A stretch of 64,000 nucleotides of DNA from Bacteroides sp. (GCA_021203515.1 JAJQAY010000039.1:16570-80569); one strand, 5' to 3'; counted from the stretch's first letter, positions 1 through 9,820 are shown. Notes: generated by a model not told the origin, from the sequence alone. Translations and numbers: made by a program.

Positions 1-226
1 CGAAGGTGGTAACCGTCCGCAGCGCCCTTATGGAAACAATGCAGGTGGCGGCGATAGTCCTTACCGTCCGAGATTTAACAGTGAAAATGGTGGCGACCGT
101 CCGCAACGTCCTTACAACAACGATCGCTCGTATGGCAACAGCGAGCGCCCTTACCGTCCGCGCTACAACAGCGAAGGTGGTAACCGTCCGCAGCGCCCTT
201 ATGGAAACAATGCAGGTGGCGGCGAT
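1..226 (+). repeat. Direct repeat in the coding sequence of the Arg/Gly/Asn-rich tail
   Basis: Bases 1-55 recur exactly at 172-226, an offset of 171 bp (57 codons), so the protein tail contains a duplicated block. Shorter degenerate units (CCTTACCGTCCG, CGCTACAACA) recur between them. The repeat keeps the reading frame and probably expands or contracts by slippage or recombination. Confidence 0.9.
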
Positions 227-1111
227 CGTCCCTATCGTCCGCGCTACAACAATGGCAGCGGCAGACCCGGCGGCAATTATGGTAATAGAGACAGTTTCAG
301 CCGTCCGATCCGTCGTACGGATGATTACGATCCCAATGCTAAGTATAGCAAGAAGAAACAAATAGAATATAAAGAACAATTCGTTGATCCCAATGAACCG
401 ATCCGTCTGAATAAGTTCCTTGCTAATGCAGGGGTTTGTTCACGCCGCGAGGCTGATGAGTTTATCACGGCCGGAGTGGTTTCGGTGAACGGAGAAGTGG
501 TGACCGAATTGGGAACCAAGATTAAGCGTGGTGATGAAGTGAAGTTCCACGACCAGACCGTCAGCATCGAACGCAAGATTTATGTTCTGTTGAACAAGCC
601 GAAAGATACGGTGACAACTTCGGACGATCCGCAGGCACGCCGTACGGTGATGGATTTGGTGAAGGGTGCTTGTGACGAGCGTATCTATCCGGTGAGCCGT
701 CTGGACCGCAATACCACCGGTGTGCTGTTGCTGACGAACGACGGTGACCTGGCTTCCAAACTGACTCACCCTAAGTATCTGAAGAAGGAAATATATCATG
801 TACACTTGGACAAGAACCTGACAAAAGCCGATATGGAGCAGATTGCAGCCGGCATCCAACTGGATGACGGTGAAATCCATGCAGATGCCATCAGCTATAC
901 GGATGACTTCAAGAAAGATGATGTAGGTATTGAAATTCACTCCGGCAAGAACCGCGTCGTGCGTCGTATTTTCGAATCGCTCGGATATAAGGTGATGAAG
1001 CTGGATCGTGTATTCTTTGCCGGATTAACCAAGAAAGGCCTGCGTCGCGGCGAATGGCGTTACCTCACCGAGCAGGATGTAAACTACCTGCGCATGGGGT
1101 CTTTTGAGTAA
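2..1111 (+). CDS. rRNA large-subunit pseudouridine synthase (RluB/RsuA family), 5' end outside window
   Basis: Isomerises a specific uridine in 23S (or 16S) rRNA. The frame is open from base 2, so the start lies upstream. About 130 residues of low-complexity tail rich in Arg, Gly, Asn, Tyr and Pro ([20 protein letters not shown]) precede an S4 RNA-binding domain ([20 protein letters not shown]) at about residues 134-180. The catalytic domain follows, with the active-site motif [16 protein letters not shown] near residue 233, whose Asp is the family nucleophile. The ATG at 476 in the ORF track lies inside the S4 domain and cannot be the real start. asnS begins 29 bp downstream and is probably co-transcribed. 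The family is certain from S4 plus the RLD motif; the exact target base is not. Confidence 0.93.
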   Translation, partial: EGGNRPQRPYGNNAGGGDSPYRPRFNSENGGDRPQRPYNNDRSYGNSERPYRPRYNSEGGNRPQRPYGNNAGGGDRPYRPRYNNGSGRPGGNYGNRDSFSRPIRRTDDYDPNAKYSKKKQIEYKEQFVDPNEPIRLNKFLANAGVCSRREADEFITAGVVSVNGEVVTELGTKIKRGDEVKFHDQTVSIERKIYVLLNKPKDTVTTSDDPQARRTVMDLVKGACDERIYPVSRLDRNTTGVLLLTNDGDLASKLTHPKYLKKEIYHVHLDKNLTKADMEQIAAGIQLDDGEIHADAISYTDDFKKDDVGIEIHSGKNRVVRRIFESLGYKVMKLDRVFFAGLTKKGLRRGEWRYLTEQDVNYLRMGSFE

Positions 1112-1140
1112 TATATATAATAAGGTATAATAACTGTTTT

Positions 1141-2544
1141 ATGGAAAAGATTAGTAGAACAAAGATTGTCGACCTGTTGAAGCGCGAGGATTTTGGCGCC
1201 ATGGTCAACGTGAAAGGCTGGATGCGTACCCGCAGAGGTAGTAAGCAAGTAAATTTTATCGCGCTGAACGACGGTTCTACAATAAATAATGTGCAGGTTG
1301 TAGTGGATTTGGCTAACTTCGACGAGGAGATGCTGAAAGACATTACTACCGGCGCTTGTCTAAGCGTAAACGGTGTGCTGACCGAATCTGTAGGCTCCGG
1401 CCAGAAGGCAGAGGTGCAGGCTCGTGAAATCGAGATACTGGGAACTTGCGATAATACATATCCGTTGCAGAAGAAGGGTCATTCTATGGAGTTTCTCCGG
1501 GAGATTGCCCATTTGCGTCCCCGTACGAATACGTTCGGTGCAGTGTTCCGCATCCGCCACAACATGGCGATTGCCATTCATCAGTTCTTCCACGAGAAGG
1601 GTTTCTTCTATTTCCACACGCCTATTATTACGGCTTCGAACTGTGAAGGTGCCGGTCAGATGTTTCAGGTTACTACGATGAACCTGTACGACTTGAAGAA
1701 AGATGAGGTTGGTTCAATCGTTTACGATGACGACTTTTTCGGAAAACAGGCAAGTCTGACGGTTTCCGGTCAGTTGGAAGGCGAGCTTGCTGCAACTGCA
1801 CTGGGTGCTATCTATACGTTCGGACCTACATTCCGTGCCGAAAACTCCAATACTCCCCGCCACCTGGCGGAGTTCTGGATGGTGGAGCCGGAAGTTGCGT
1901 TCAACGATATTAACGATAACATGGATTTGGCGGAAGAATTCATCAAGTATTGCGTGCAGTGGGCTTTGGACAACTGTGCCGACGACGTGAAGTTCCTTAA
2001 TGATATGTTCGACAAGGGTCTGATAGAGCGTCTGCAAGGCGTACTGAAGGAAAGTTTCGTTCGTCTGTCTTATACAGAAGGTATCAAGATACTGGAAGAG
2101 GCCGTTGCCAAAGGACACAAGTTCGAGTTCCCTGTATATTGGGGAGTCGACCTGGCTTCCGAGCACGAACGCTATCTGGTGGAAGAACACTTCAAACGTC
2201 CGGTTATCCTGACGGATTATCCGAAGGAAATCAAGGCGTTCTATATGAAGCAGAATGAAGACGGCAAGACGGTGCGCGCCATGGACGTGCTTTTCCCGAA
2301 GATTGGCGAAATCATCGGAGGTTCCGAGCGTGAAGCCGATTACAACAAGCTGACTACCCGTATTGAAGAACTCCACATCCCGATGAAGGACATGTGGTGG
2401 TATCTCGATACCCGTAAGTTCGGTACATGCCCTCACTCCGGTTTTGGACTGGGCTTCGAACGTTTGTTGCTGTTCGTAACCGGTATGACGAATATTCGTG
2501 ACGTAATCCCGTTCCCGCGTACTCCGCGTAACGCAGATTTTTAA
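1141..2544 (+). CDS. asnS: Asparagine--tRNA ligase
   Basis: Cytosolic class IIb aminoacyl-tRNA synthetase charging tRNA-Asn. At 467 aa it has normal family length. An N-terminal OB-fold anticodon-binding domain (about 18-110, with [20 protein letters not shown]) is followed by the class II core: motif 2 around [17 protein letters not shown] and motif 3 [12 protein letters not shown] near the C-terminus. The start ATG lies 29 bp after the pseudouridine synthase stop. A strong nested hairpin follows the stop. The gene is intact. Confidence 0.98.
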   Translation: MEKISRTKIVDLLKREDFGAMVNVKGWMRTRRGSKQVNFIALNDGSTINNVQVVVDLANFDEEMLKDITTGACLSVNGVLTESVGSGQKAEVQAREIEILGTCDNTYPLQKKGHSMEFLREIAHLRPRTNTFGAVFRIRHNMAIAIHQFFHEKGFFYFHTPIITASNCEGAGQMFQVTTMNLYDLKKDEVGSIVYDDDFFGKQASLTVSGQLEGELAATALGAIYTFGPTFRAENSNTPRHLAEFWMVEPEVAFNDINDNMDLAEEFIKYCVQWALDNCADDVKFLNDMFDKGLIERLQGVLKESFVRLSYTEGIKILEEAVAKGHKFEFPVYWGVDLASEHERYLVEEHFKRPVILTDYPKEIKAFYMKQNEDGKTVRAMDVLFPKIGEIIGGSEREADYNKLTTRIEELHIPMKDMWWYLDTRKFGTCPHSGFGLGFERLLLFVTGMTNIRDVIPFPRTPRNADF

Positions 2545-2568
2545 TCGTTCCGGAATAAAATACTGTTC

Positions 2569-2643
2569 AGGCACGAATTACACAGATTTCACGGTCTTAG
2601 TTTATAAGACTGTGTTGGTCTGCGTAATCCGTGCCTTTCTTTG
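2569..2643 (+). terminator. Nested hairpin after asnS
   Basis: An 18-nt arm (2569-2586) pairs with 2619-2636 with two mismatches. Inside it a second hairpin pairs GTCTTA with TAAGAC. A short T-rich run follows. The position directly after asnS and before a new promoter fits a terminator; the arms also resemble a dispersed intergenic palindrome. Confidence 0.65.
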
Positions 2644-2723
2644 TAATGTAACCATCTCTCATTTATTTTCCAATAATCCTGTTTTTTTATCTTCGCAGAT
2701 GTTATTTTCTCGAAATAAATCTT

Positions 2724-2731
2724 TATATTTG
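2724..2731 (+). promoter_or_regulatory. Bacteroidetes -7 element TATATTTG before the DUF4488-like gene
   Basis: TATATTTG matches TAnnTTTG and sits 37 bp before the ATG at 2768. No good TTTG was found at the -33 spacing, so this is a moderate call. Confidence 0.5.
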
Positions 2732-2767
2732 TGCCAACCGATGTGACATAACTCTAACCAATATCAT

Positions 2768-3265
2768 ATGAATATGAAAAAAAACTATTTCTTTACCATT
2801 CTTGCAGCTATGCTGCTGGCGGTAACAGGGCTTCACGCGCAGAGTAACCCTGCTTCCACTCCTGCGCATCTCGAAGGTATCTGGCAGTTGTGTCATTATG
2901 TATCCGAAAATCAGGATGTTCCCGGAATGTTGAAACCGAGTAATACATTCAAGGTGTTGAGCGATGACGGGCGTATCGTTAATTTCACGATTATTCCCGG
3001 TTCGGATGCCATCATTACCGGATATGGCACGTATCGGCAGATCTCAGACCATACCTATAAGGAAAGCATCGAGAAAAATATCCACCTGCCCATGCTGGAT
3101 AATAAGGATAACATCCTTGAATTTGAAATGGGTGAAGGCGGAGTGATGTATTTGAAATATTTTATTTCCAAAGATTTGAACGGAAATGAACTGAACACCT
3201 GGTTCCATGAAACGTGGAAAAGGGTAGGTATGCCGGATAAATTCCCCGGAGACATCATTCGATAA
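2768..3265 (+). CDS. Secreted DUF4488-like protein
   Basis: A 165-aa protein with an N-terminal signal peptide ([23 protein letters not shown]; cleavage likely after HAQ). The mature part opens with [13 protein letters not shown] and contains [11 protein letters not shown] and [11 protein letters not shown]. This is the layout of DUF4488 and lipocalin-like Bacteroides periplasmic proteins, where GxW near the N-terminus starts a small beta barrel. Function is unknown. It stands alone between the asnS terminator and the ribosomal operon promoter. Translation could begin at 2768 or at the second ATG at 2774. Confidence 0.75.
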   Translation: MNMKKNYFFTILAAMLLAVTGLHAQSNPASTPAHLEGIWQLCHYVSENQDVPGMLKPSNTFKVLSDDGRIVNFTIIPGSDAIITGYGTYRQISDHTYKESIEKNIHLPMLDNKDNILEFEMGEGGVMYLKYFISKDLNGNELNTWFHETWKRVGMPDKFPGDIIR

Positions 3266-3285
3266 CAGAAGCCTTTACAGGGATA

Positions 3286-3381
3286 AAGTATTAGGTATTA
3301 GGTATTAAGTATTAGGTGTTAAGCTGCGCTATAATCTGCATAGCTAATACCTAATACTTAATGCCTAATACCTAATGCTTT
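3286..3381. repeat. Low-complexity inverted repeat (TTAGGTATTAAGTATT type)
   Basis: The left arm (about 3286-3324) is built of TATTAGG/TATTAAG units. It pairs with the right arm (about 3342-3381), built of CCTAATACTTAAT units, around a loop of about 17 nt. It could act as a terminator for the upstream gene. It is one of three intergenic palindrome types in this window. Confidence 0.8.
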
Positions 3382-3426
3382 GTTGTATATTAGTAGCAGG
3401 GTAGCTTTCAAAAAAAGAAGAAAACG

Positions 3427-3457
3427 TTTGCCAGTTATAAGAAAATCCGTACCTTTG
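3427..3457 (+). promoter_or_regulatory. Promoter of the ribosomal protein operon
   Basis: TTTG at 3427-3430, a 19-bp spacer, then TACCTTTG at 3450-3457 form a full match to the Bacteroidetes consensus. It implies a 5' leader of about 120 nt before rplM. It is the best promoter in the window. Confidence 0.85.
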
Positions 3458-3582
3458 CAAGCCGATTATTATCTCATAAGGATAAGCATTTAATTCATAG
3501 CGAGTTAATCTTCCAATGTCCGGGATGATTGGCTTGTGGTGAAGAGAAGCATTTAGTAGTAACATTTAAAAAACAATTAAGA

Positions 3583-4044
3583 GTGGATACTTTAAGTTAC
3601 AAGACCATTTCTGCAAACAAAGCTACAGTAACCAAAGAATGGGTTATTGTTGACGCCACAGACCAAGTATTAGGTCGTCTGGGCGCAAAAGTTGCGAAAC
3701 TGTTGAGAGGGAAGTATAAACCAAACTTTACCCCTCACGTTGATTGTGGCGATAATGTAATCATTATCAATGCCGACAAAGTAAAATTAACCGGTAACAA
3801 ATGGAATGACAAGGTATATCTGTCATATACAGGTTATCCCGGCGGTCAGAGAGAAATCACTCCTGCTCGTTTGCAGGCAAAACCGAACGGTGATGATAGG
3901 TTGCTGAGAAAAGTAGTAAAGGGTATGCTGCCTAAGAACAAATTGGGCGCACAATTGCTGGGTAATATGTATGTATATGCCGGCAGCGAGCACAAACATG
4001 AAGCTCAGAGCCCGAAAATGATTGATATTAACGCACTTAAATAA
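3583..4044 (+). CDS. rplM: 50S ribosomal protein L13
   Basis: Large-subunit protein. The ORF track starts at 3529, but Bacteroides L13 begins (M)DTLSYKTISANKATVTKEW. The codon giving that start is GTG at 3583, preceded by AATTAAGA, and it makes a 153-aa protein of the usual length. Core segments WVIVDATDQVLGRLGAKVA and FTPHVDCGDNVIIINADKV are clear. rpsI follows after 6 bp, the conserved rplM-rpsI pair. Confidence 0.96.
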   Translation: MDTLSYKTISANKATVTKEWVIVDATDQVLGRLGAKVAKLLRGKYKPNFTPHVDCGDNVIIINADKVKLTGNKWNDKVYLSYTGYPGGQREITPARLQAKPNGDDRLLRKVVKGMLPKNKLGAQLLGNMYVYAGSEHKHEAQSPKMIDINALK

Positions 4045-4050
4045 GAGATA

Positions 4051-4437
4051 ATGGAAGTAGTAAATGCATTAGGCAGACGTAAACGTGCAATTGTGCGCAT
4101 TTTCGTAAGCGAAGGTACAGGAAAGATTACTATTAACAAGAGAGACCTCGCAGAGTACTTTCCATCAAGCATTCTTCAGTATGTAGTTAAACAACCGTTG
4201 AACAAGCTGGGTGTTGCTGAAAAGTATGACATCAAGGTTAACCTCTGCGGTGGTGGTTTCACCGGTCAGTCTCAGGCTTTGCGTTTAGCTATCGCCCGTG
4301 CACTGGTGAAGATGAATGCTGAAGATAAAGCTGCTCTCCGCGCTGAAGGCTTCATGACTCGTGACCCGCGTTCTGTTGAACGTAAGAAACCGGGACAGCC
4401 GAAAGCACGTCGTAGATTCCAGTTCAGTAAACGTTAA
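4051..4437 (+). CDS. rpsI: 30S ribosomal protein S9
   Basis: Small-subunit protein of 128 aa whose C-terminal tail reaches the P-site tRNA. The start MEVVNALGRRKRAIVRIFV, the middle GGGFTGQSQALRLAIARAL and the basic C-terminus KPGQPKARRRFQFSKR are all present and end in the typical KR. It is co-transcribed with rplM. A 179-bp gap before rpsB holds a run of CTCAACT units related to the palindrome downstream of rpsB. Confidence 0.98.
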   Translation: MEVVNALGRRKRAIVRIFVSEGTGKITINKRDLAEYFPSSILQYVVKQPLNKLGVAEKYDIKVNLCGGGFTGQSQALRLAIARALVKMNAEDKAALRAEGFMTRDPRSVERKKPGQPKARRRFQFSKR

Positions 4438-4616
4438 GAGTTGCAGAAGCGTTGGAGCGGACAAGTTGCTTAATTCTCAACTTATAACTCTCAACTCTCA
4501 ACTGAAAAAGCGTTTAGCATCTAAACTACCGGGACTCTTCATCTGGATAGACTGCCCGGCGGTTGGTTTAGAAAAAAAACAAAAAAGAAAGTAAACGATT
4601 TAAAGATTAAAACAAA

Positions 4617-5453
4617 ATGTCAAGAATAAATTTTGATACATTATTGGAAGCCGGCTGTCACTTCGGTCACTTGAAAAGAAAGTGGAACCCAGCTATGGCT
4701 CCTTACATCTTCATGGAGCGCAATGGTATTCATATCATTGACCTCAACAAGACGGTTGCTAAAATTGACGAAGCTGCTGAAGCTTTGAAGCAAATCGCTA
4801 AATCAGGAAAGAAAGTCCTGTTTGTTGCTACTAAAAAACAAGCTAAGCAGGTGGTTGCCGAAAAGGCTGCATCTGTAAATATGCCTTATGTAATCGAGCG
4901 CTGGCCGGGTGGTATGTTGACTAACTTCCCGACAATCCGTAAGGCCGTTAAGAAAATGGCTACTATCGACAAGTTGACTAACGATGGTACTTACTCTAAC
5001 CTCTCTAAGAGAGAAATTCTGCAAATCTCTCGTCAACGTGCCAAATTGGACAAGACTTTGGGTTCTATTGCTGACCTGACCCGTCTGCCGTCTGCTTTGT
5101 TCGTAATCGACGTAATGAAAGAAAATATTGCAGTTCGCGAAGCTAACCGTTTGGGTATTCCGGTGTTCGGTATCGTTGATACGAACTCTGACCCCTCAGA
5201 CATCGACTTCGTAATCCCGGCAAATGACGATGCTACCAAGTCAATAGAAGTTATTTTGGATGCTTGCTGCGCTGCTATGCAGGAAGGTCTGGAAGAACGC
5301 AAGGCTGAAAAGGTAGACATGGAGGCTGCCGGTGAAGCTCCTGCCAACAAAGGCAAGAAGAAAGCTACAAAAGCAAGACTTGACAAATCCGACGAGGAAG
5401 CAATCAACGCAGCCAAAGCTGCTGCTTTCATGAAGGAAGACGAAGAGGCTTAA
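4617..5453 (+). CDS. rpsB: 30S ribosomal protein S2
   Basis: Small-subunit protein of 278 aa. The start is MSRINFDTLLEAGCHFGHLK. The conserved blocks NGIHIIDLNKT, WPGGMLTNFPTIRK and GIPVFGIVDTNSDPS are present. After about residue 225 comes an Ala/Lys/Glu-rich charged tail (NKGKKKATKARL) that is longer than in E. coli S2. Bacteroides S2 is known to carry such tails. tsf follows, as in most bacteria. Confidence 0.98.
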   Translation: MSRINFDTLLEAGCHFGHLKRKWNPAMAPYIFMERNGIHIIDLNKTVAKIDEAAEALKQIAKSGKKVLFVATKKQAKQVVAEKAASVNMPYVIERWPGGMLTNFPTIRKAVKKMATIDKLTNDGTYSNLSKREILQISRQRAKLDKTLGSIADLTRLPSALFVIDVMKENIAVREANRLGIPVFGIVDTNSDPSDIDFVIPANDDATKSIEVILDACCAAMQEGLEERKAEKVDMEAAGEAPANKGKKKATKARLDKSDEEAINAAKAAAFMKEDEEA

Positions 5454-5459
5454 TTATAT

Positions 5460-5537
5460 AATTGAGAGTTGAGAGTTGATAGTTGAGAGTTACTTGTCAG
5501 TAGCAATTCTCAATTCTCTGTTCTCAACTCTCAATTG
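5460..5537. repeat. Low-complexity inverted repeat (TTGAGAGTTGAGAG type) between rpsB and tsf
   Basis: A left arm of GAGAGTTGA units pairs with a right arm of TCTCAACTCTCAA units around a loop of about 15 nt. One-armed relatives lie after rpsI (about 4472-4503) and after mnmA (about 19211-19232). Its position inside a co-regulated pair suggests an attenuating or processing hairpin. Confidence 0.8.
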
Positions 5538-5582
5538 CTTTTTAAAACAAATTTATTAACTCTAAATATAAGGAAAGATATT

Positions 5583-6575
5583 ATGGCTGTAAGTATGGCT
5601 GATATAACCAAGCTCCGTAAGATGACGGGTGCTGGTATGATGGATTGCAAGAACGCGTTGACTGAAGCTGAAGGCGATTTCGACAAGGCAATGGAAATTA
5701 TCCGTAAGAAAGGACAGGCTGTTGCTGCTAAGCGTTCAGACCGCGAAGCTTCTGAAGGTTGTGTTTTGACTGCAACTACCGGTGACTTTGCCGTTATCAT
5801 TGCTTTGAAATGCGAAACTGACTTTGTGGCTCAGAATGCCGACTTCATAAAGTTGACTCAAGATATTCTTGACCTTGCCGTAGCTAACAAGTGCAAGACT
5901 TTGGACGAAGTGAAAGCGTTGCCGATGTGTAAAGGCACTGTACAGGATGCAGTGGTTGACCGTAGCGGTATCACGGGTGAGAAGATGGAACTCGATGGTT
6001 ATATGATTGTGGAAGGTGCAAGCACTGTTGTTTACAACCACATGAACAGAAACGGTCTTTGTACTATCGCTGCTTTCAACAAGGAAGTTAACGAGGCGTT
6101 GGCTAAGCAAGTAGCTATGCAGATTGCTGCCATGAACCCGCTTGCCATTGACGAAGACGGTGTTTCTGAAGAAGTGAAGCAGAAAGAAATCGAAGTTGCC
6201 ATTGAGAAGACAAAAGCAGAACAAGTGCAGAAAGCTGTTGAGGCTGCTTTGAAGAAAGCCGGTCTTAACCCGGCTCATGTGGACAGCGAAGACCACATGG
6301 AAAGCAACATGGCTAAAGGCTGGCTTACGGCTGAAGATGTAGCAAAGGCAAAAGAAATCATTGCTACTGTTTCTGCTGAAAAGGCTGCCCGCCTGCCCGA
6401 ACAAATGATTCGGAACATTGCTCAGGGTCGTCTGGGCAAGTTCCTGAAAGAAGTTTGCTTGTTGAACCAGGAAGACATCATGGACGCTAAGAAGACAGTG
6501 AGAGAAGTGCTGAAGGAAGCTGACCCCGAACTGAAGATTGTAGATTTCAAGCGTTTCACTTTGCGCGCTGAATAA
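5583..6575 (+). CDS. tsf: Translation elongation factor Ts
   Basis: Nucleotide exchange factor for EF-Tu. The ORF track begins at 5535, but family alignment and the AAGGAAAG ribosome-binding site place the start at ATG 5583 (MAVSMADITKLRKMTGAGMM), giving 330 aa. The N-terminal UBA-like domain (TGAGMMDCKNAL), the core motif CETDFVAQNADF and the C-terminal module are present. It ends just before a strong intrinsic terminator that closes the ribosomal operon. Confidence 0.97.
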   Translation: MAVSMADITKLRKMTGAGMMDCKNALTEAEGDFDKAMEIIRKKGQAVAAKRSDREASEGCVLTATTGDFAVIIALKCETDFVAQNADFIKLTQDILDLAVANKCKTLDEVKALPMCKGTVQDAVVDRSGITGEKMELDGYMIVEGASTVVYNHMNRNGLCTIAAFNKEVNEALAKQVAMQIAAMNPLAIDEDGVSEEVKQKEIEVAIEKTKAEQVQKAVEAALKKAGLNPAHVDSEDHMESNMAKGWLTAEDVAKAKEIIATVSAEKAARLPEQMIRNIAQGRLGKFLKEVCLLNQEDIMDAKKTVREVLKEADPELKIVDFKRFTLRAE

Positions 6576-6595
6576 TTCTATTTGAGAATATACAG

Positions 6596-6633
6596 AAACG
6601 GTCGCACGGAATACCCGTAGCGACCGTTTTTTT
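6596..6633 (+). terminator. Intrinsic terminator of tsf
   Basis: AAACGGTCGC (6596-6605) pairs perfectly with GCGACCGTTT (6620-6629), with a 14-nt loop and a T tract. It lies 21 bp after the tsf stop. Confidence 0.93.
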
Positions 6634-6654
6634 ATGCCTGCTTATTCGCTTCGA

Positions 6655-6736
6655 AACAGATGATGCATTTGCTCCGAACAGATGATGTGTTTGTCCTCAA
6701 CGCATCATCTGTTCGGGGCAAACGGATGATGTATTT
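6655..6736. repeat. Cluster of ACAGATGATG units with a perfect inverted repeat
   Basis: AACAGATGATG occurs twice in direct order and AACGGATGATG once, and one copy is inverted. CCGAACAGATGATG (6674-6687) and CATCATCTGTTCGG (6703-6716) form a perfect 14-bp inverted repeat with a 15-nt loop. It lies between the convergent tsf and SUI1 genes. Confidence 0.85.
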
Positions 6737-6748
6737 TGAAAGGGTGGA

Positions 6749-7102
6749 TTATCCTACCGGTTTGGTTTGCGTATATCCCTCTTTTTTAAGCAGTTCCAAC
6801 ACTTTCAGCTTGAAGTCACCCTGTACGATGATTTCTCCGTCTTTGGCACTTCCGCCTACGCCGCATTTGCTTTTCAGCAGTTTTCCCAATTCCTTCAGGT
6901 TGTTGTCCGCACCGACAAAGCCGGTGACAAGGGTAACCACTTTGCCTCCGCGGTTCTTGCGGTCCAGTTGTACGCGCAGGCGCTGCTGGGCGGGTGGGAG
7001 TGTGGCTTGTACTTTATCATCTTCTTTCTCGTAGCCATAGTCCGGATTGGTGGAATAAACCACGTTCAACCGGTCTTTCCAGTCATTATTCTTCATATTC
7101 AT
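6749..7102 (-). CDS. SUI1-domain protein (YciH/eIF1-like)
   Basis: A 117-aa protein (115 if started at the second Met) whose C-terminal two thirds form a SUI1 fold: [20 protein letters not shown], then [20 protein letters not shown] and IIVQGDF. The bacterial family (YciH) is related to eukaryotic eIF1 and is thought to influence start-site fidelity, though its role is poorly defined. It is convergent with tsf and divergent from the DUF5686-like gene. It is intact. Confidence 0.9.
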   Translation of the reverse strand: MNMKNNDWKDRLNVVYSTNPDYGYEKEDDKVQATLPPAQQRLRVQLDRKNRGGKVVTLVTGFVGADNNLKELGKLLKSKCGVGGSAKDGEIIVQGDFKLKVLELLKKEGYTQTKPVG

Positions 7103-7157
7103 TCTATATTAGGGAGGTCAAAAGTAATATTTTAGGCGGAACCTTGCAATCTTTTGC

Positions 7158-7165
7158 TATTTTTG
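7158..7165 (+). promoter_or_regulatory. Bacteroidetes -7 element TATTTTTG before the DUF5686-like gene
   Basis: TATTTTTG matches TAnnTTTG and lies 44 bp before the ATG at 7209. A TTTA at 7131-7134 could serve as a weak -33 element (23-bp spacer). Confidence 0.55.
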
Positions 7166-7208
7166 TCGTCTAATAGGAAAATGAATGCTTCGTTTAACTG
7201 ATAAAAGC

Positions 7209-9732
7209 ATGAGGAAAGCTATCTGTTTATTATATCTGAGTCTTCTGTTAATCCTGTCTTTTGCACAAACTTTCAAAGGTTCCGTCACCGACGATGCAGG
7301 CAATCCGGTACCTTATGCCGCTCTCTATCTGCGGGAAACAAAATCGGGTTTCACTACCGACGAGCACGGATACTTCCAGACGCAGCTTCCGCGAGGCCGA
7401 TATACCTGCGAAGTCTCTTCCCTGGGATTTACCTCGCAGACATTCTCTTTCGAGATGCCCGGACATGATTATGAGAAGAACTTAATCCTTGCCGAGCGTA
7501 TCTATTCGTTGCCTGAGGTCAGTGTGCTGAAAGGAAGCGAAGACCCTGCCTATGCCGTGATGCGCAAGGCGATAGCGCGTGCCTCTTATTATCGCACCCA
7601 GATAAAGGGCTTCAAAGCAGGTACTTATCTGAAAGGAACAGGCAAGGGCACTTCTATTTCGGCCCTGCTGAAAGTGTCGAAGTCAGTAAGAAAAGCATCG
7701 AAGGAGTTTCTGGACAAGCTGTTTGTGCTGGAAGAGCAGCAGCAAGTCACCTTTACCGCCCCCGACACCTGGAATAGCCGGGTGATTGCCTATAAGAACT
7801 CCTTCCCCGACGAACTCCAGATAGATATGGGGATGACTACCGTCAACCTGTATGCACCGGAGATTTTCGATAAAATATCTCCCTTGAACAAAGGAGCTTT
7901 TTCCTACTATCGTTTCAGGCTCGATGGCTACTATCAGGAAACGGGCATATGATTAATAAGATACGCGTTATTCCCAAGCGTGAGAATACCCGTTTGCTGG
8001 AAGGCGATTTGTTTATAGTAGAAGATTTATGGTGCGTTTCTGCCGCCGACTTCAATATACGGGAGAGCGGGCTGAAAGGCCACGTCCGTACTGCTTGCAA
8101 GGAGGTGCAGCCTGCTGTTTTTCTTCCGGTTTCCACCACGATATCTGTCTCCATAGATATGATGGGCTTTAAGGGAGAGGCGTCTTATCTGGCTGCCATC
8201 CGCTATGCAGAGGTGCAGACGGATATAAAACCGACAGCCTCCACCAGCCAGGAAACTCCAACGGGCAAGAAGACAACTTCTGCCGCAAAAGCAACCGATA
8301 CAGCCAAAGCATCCGCTCCCTCCCCGCAGAAACATAAGTATGAACTCCCGTCGCGCATCACCCGCAAAGAGGTACAGACCGACTTGCTGGCGGGTAAGAG
8401 GGACTCTTCGTATTGGGCTTCTGTGCGTAGTGTGCCGTTGCGTTTGGAGGAAATGCAGAGCTATCAGATTAAAGAAGAAAAGATACTTCAGAAAGATACA
8501 CTGCCCGGTGAGAAGAAACGTAAACCGACGGTTGCCGGCCAGGCACTGAATGCCTTCATGTTTGGAAAGACCTTTCGCACTTCCGACAAGAAGGCATGGT
8601 TGACGCTTCCGGGACTTCCCGGCTATGTGCCCGAATATAATTTTGTGGACGGCTTTTGGCTGGGGCTTGCTCTGAAATCGGGCGTGAAGCTTTCTTCGGA
8701 TTCCACACTCTATTTCTCTCCATCTTTTTACTATACCACTGCCCGGAGGAATTGGGTGGGGCAGGGAAACTCTCGTTGGAATATGCTCCCCGGAACCGGG
8801 GAAGCCTGAGCCTTTCCGGTGGCGTGACCTCTGCCGATTATAACGGTGAGAGTGGGGAGTCGCGTGTCATCAACTCAATATCCAGTTCCCTGTTCGGGCA
8901 TAATCATATCAACTTCTATGAGATCACCTATTTTACGGCAGACCATGCCATAGAGCCTTTCAACGGATTGCTTTTCACTACTTCCCTCTCTTGGCAACGC
9001 AGAAAGATGCTGGACAATCATATCCACAAAAGCTGGTTTAAGAGAGAGGCCGAACCGAACATTCCGGAAAACACAGCTTTTCGTCCGATGCCTGAGAATG
9101 ATATACTGACAGCATCTTTCGGACTGGAATATACTCCGGCACATTATTACCACATGTACCGGGGCAGGAAAGTGTACGAAAACCCCCATTATCCTACCTT
9201 TGCCCTGAAGTACGACCGGGCTTTCCCGATGGAAGGAAGCCGCTATCTCACTTCTTATCACTTGATGCAGTTCTCTGCAAGACAGAAGATAGAGTTCGGC
9301 ATGTTCAATCGCCTGAACTGGTCGGCCAATGCCGGTACGTTCTGGGACGCCGATAACCTGCAATTCCCCGATTTCAAGCACTTTACATCTACCCACATAC
9401 TCGTTACGGAGCGTACTTTCGATACCGGATTTAGCCTGCCCGACAACTATGCACTGGCAACGGATACCCGCTGGGCACAAGCGCACGTATCCTGGTACAC
9501 GCCCTATTTGCTGCTAAAACAGATCCCCTGGCTTTCAAAGAAATCTTTTGATGAAGCCTTGCGTCTTCGTTCCATCGTGCTCTACGGACAGCGGCCTTAT
9601 ACGGAACTGGGCTATTCGCTTGGCTTTTCAGATATAGCGCGCATCGGCGTATTTGTAGGATTTGAAGCCTTGAAGTACCATTCGGTCGGAGTATCTGTAA
9701 GCCTGCCCTTATCCGTACTTGCCATCGAGTAA
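7209..9732 (+). pseudogene. DUF5686/carboxypeptidase-regulatory-like outer membrane protein, two frameshifts
   Basis: The reconstructed protein is about 840 aa. It has a signal peptide (MRKAICLLYLSLLLILSFAQ), a carboxypeptidase-regulatory-like domain at about 22-95 (FKGSVTDDAGNPVPYAALYL), a DUF5686-type middle and a C-terminal outer-membrane beta-barrel region. Three reading frames carry consecutive parts. The first break is near 7945 (GYYQETG continues as MINKIRVIP). The second is near 8765 (NWVGQG continues as KLSLEYAPR). Each is repaired by adding one base. The start at 7209 suits the signal peptide better than 7185. Function is unknown in this family, which may act in envelope assembly. 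The barrel region shows no other damage, so the breaks are recent or sequencing errors. Confidence 0.8.
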
Positions 9733-9773
9733 GTCTTTTGTAGAAATTATGTTAACTTTCTGGTGCTTGCCCC

Positions 9774-9801
9774 TTGTTTTAGAGAAAAAAACGTATTTTT
9801 G
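9774..9801 (+). promoter_or_regulatory. Putative rex promoter
   Basis: TATTTTTG at 9794-9801 matches TAnnTTTG. A TTG at 9774-9776 lies 17 bp upstream as a partial -33 element. It sits 20 bp before the rex ATG. Confidence 0.55.
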
Positions 9802-9820
9802 TCCATCCGTTACCTAATAG

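Noticed and set aside
6-365. 119-aa plus-strand ORF in the first 365 bp
   Set aside because: It is a shifted frame of the Arg/Gly/Asn-rich repeat tail of the pseudouridine synthase; the frame starting at base 2 continues into the S4 domain.
1714-2574. 286-aa minus-strand ORF
   Set aside because: Antisense shadow of asnS with no family features.
8027-8335. 102-aa minus-strand ORF with Cys/Gly-rich start
   Set aside because: Antisense to the middle of the DUF5686-like gene, whose frame is supported on both sides.
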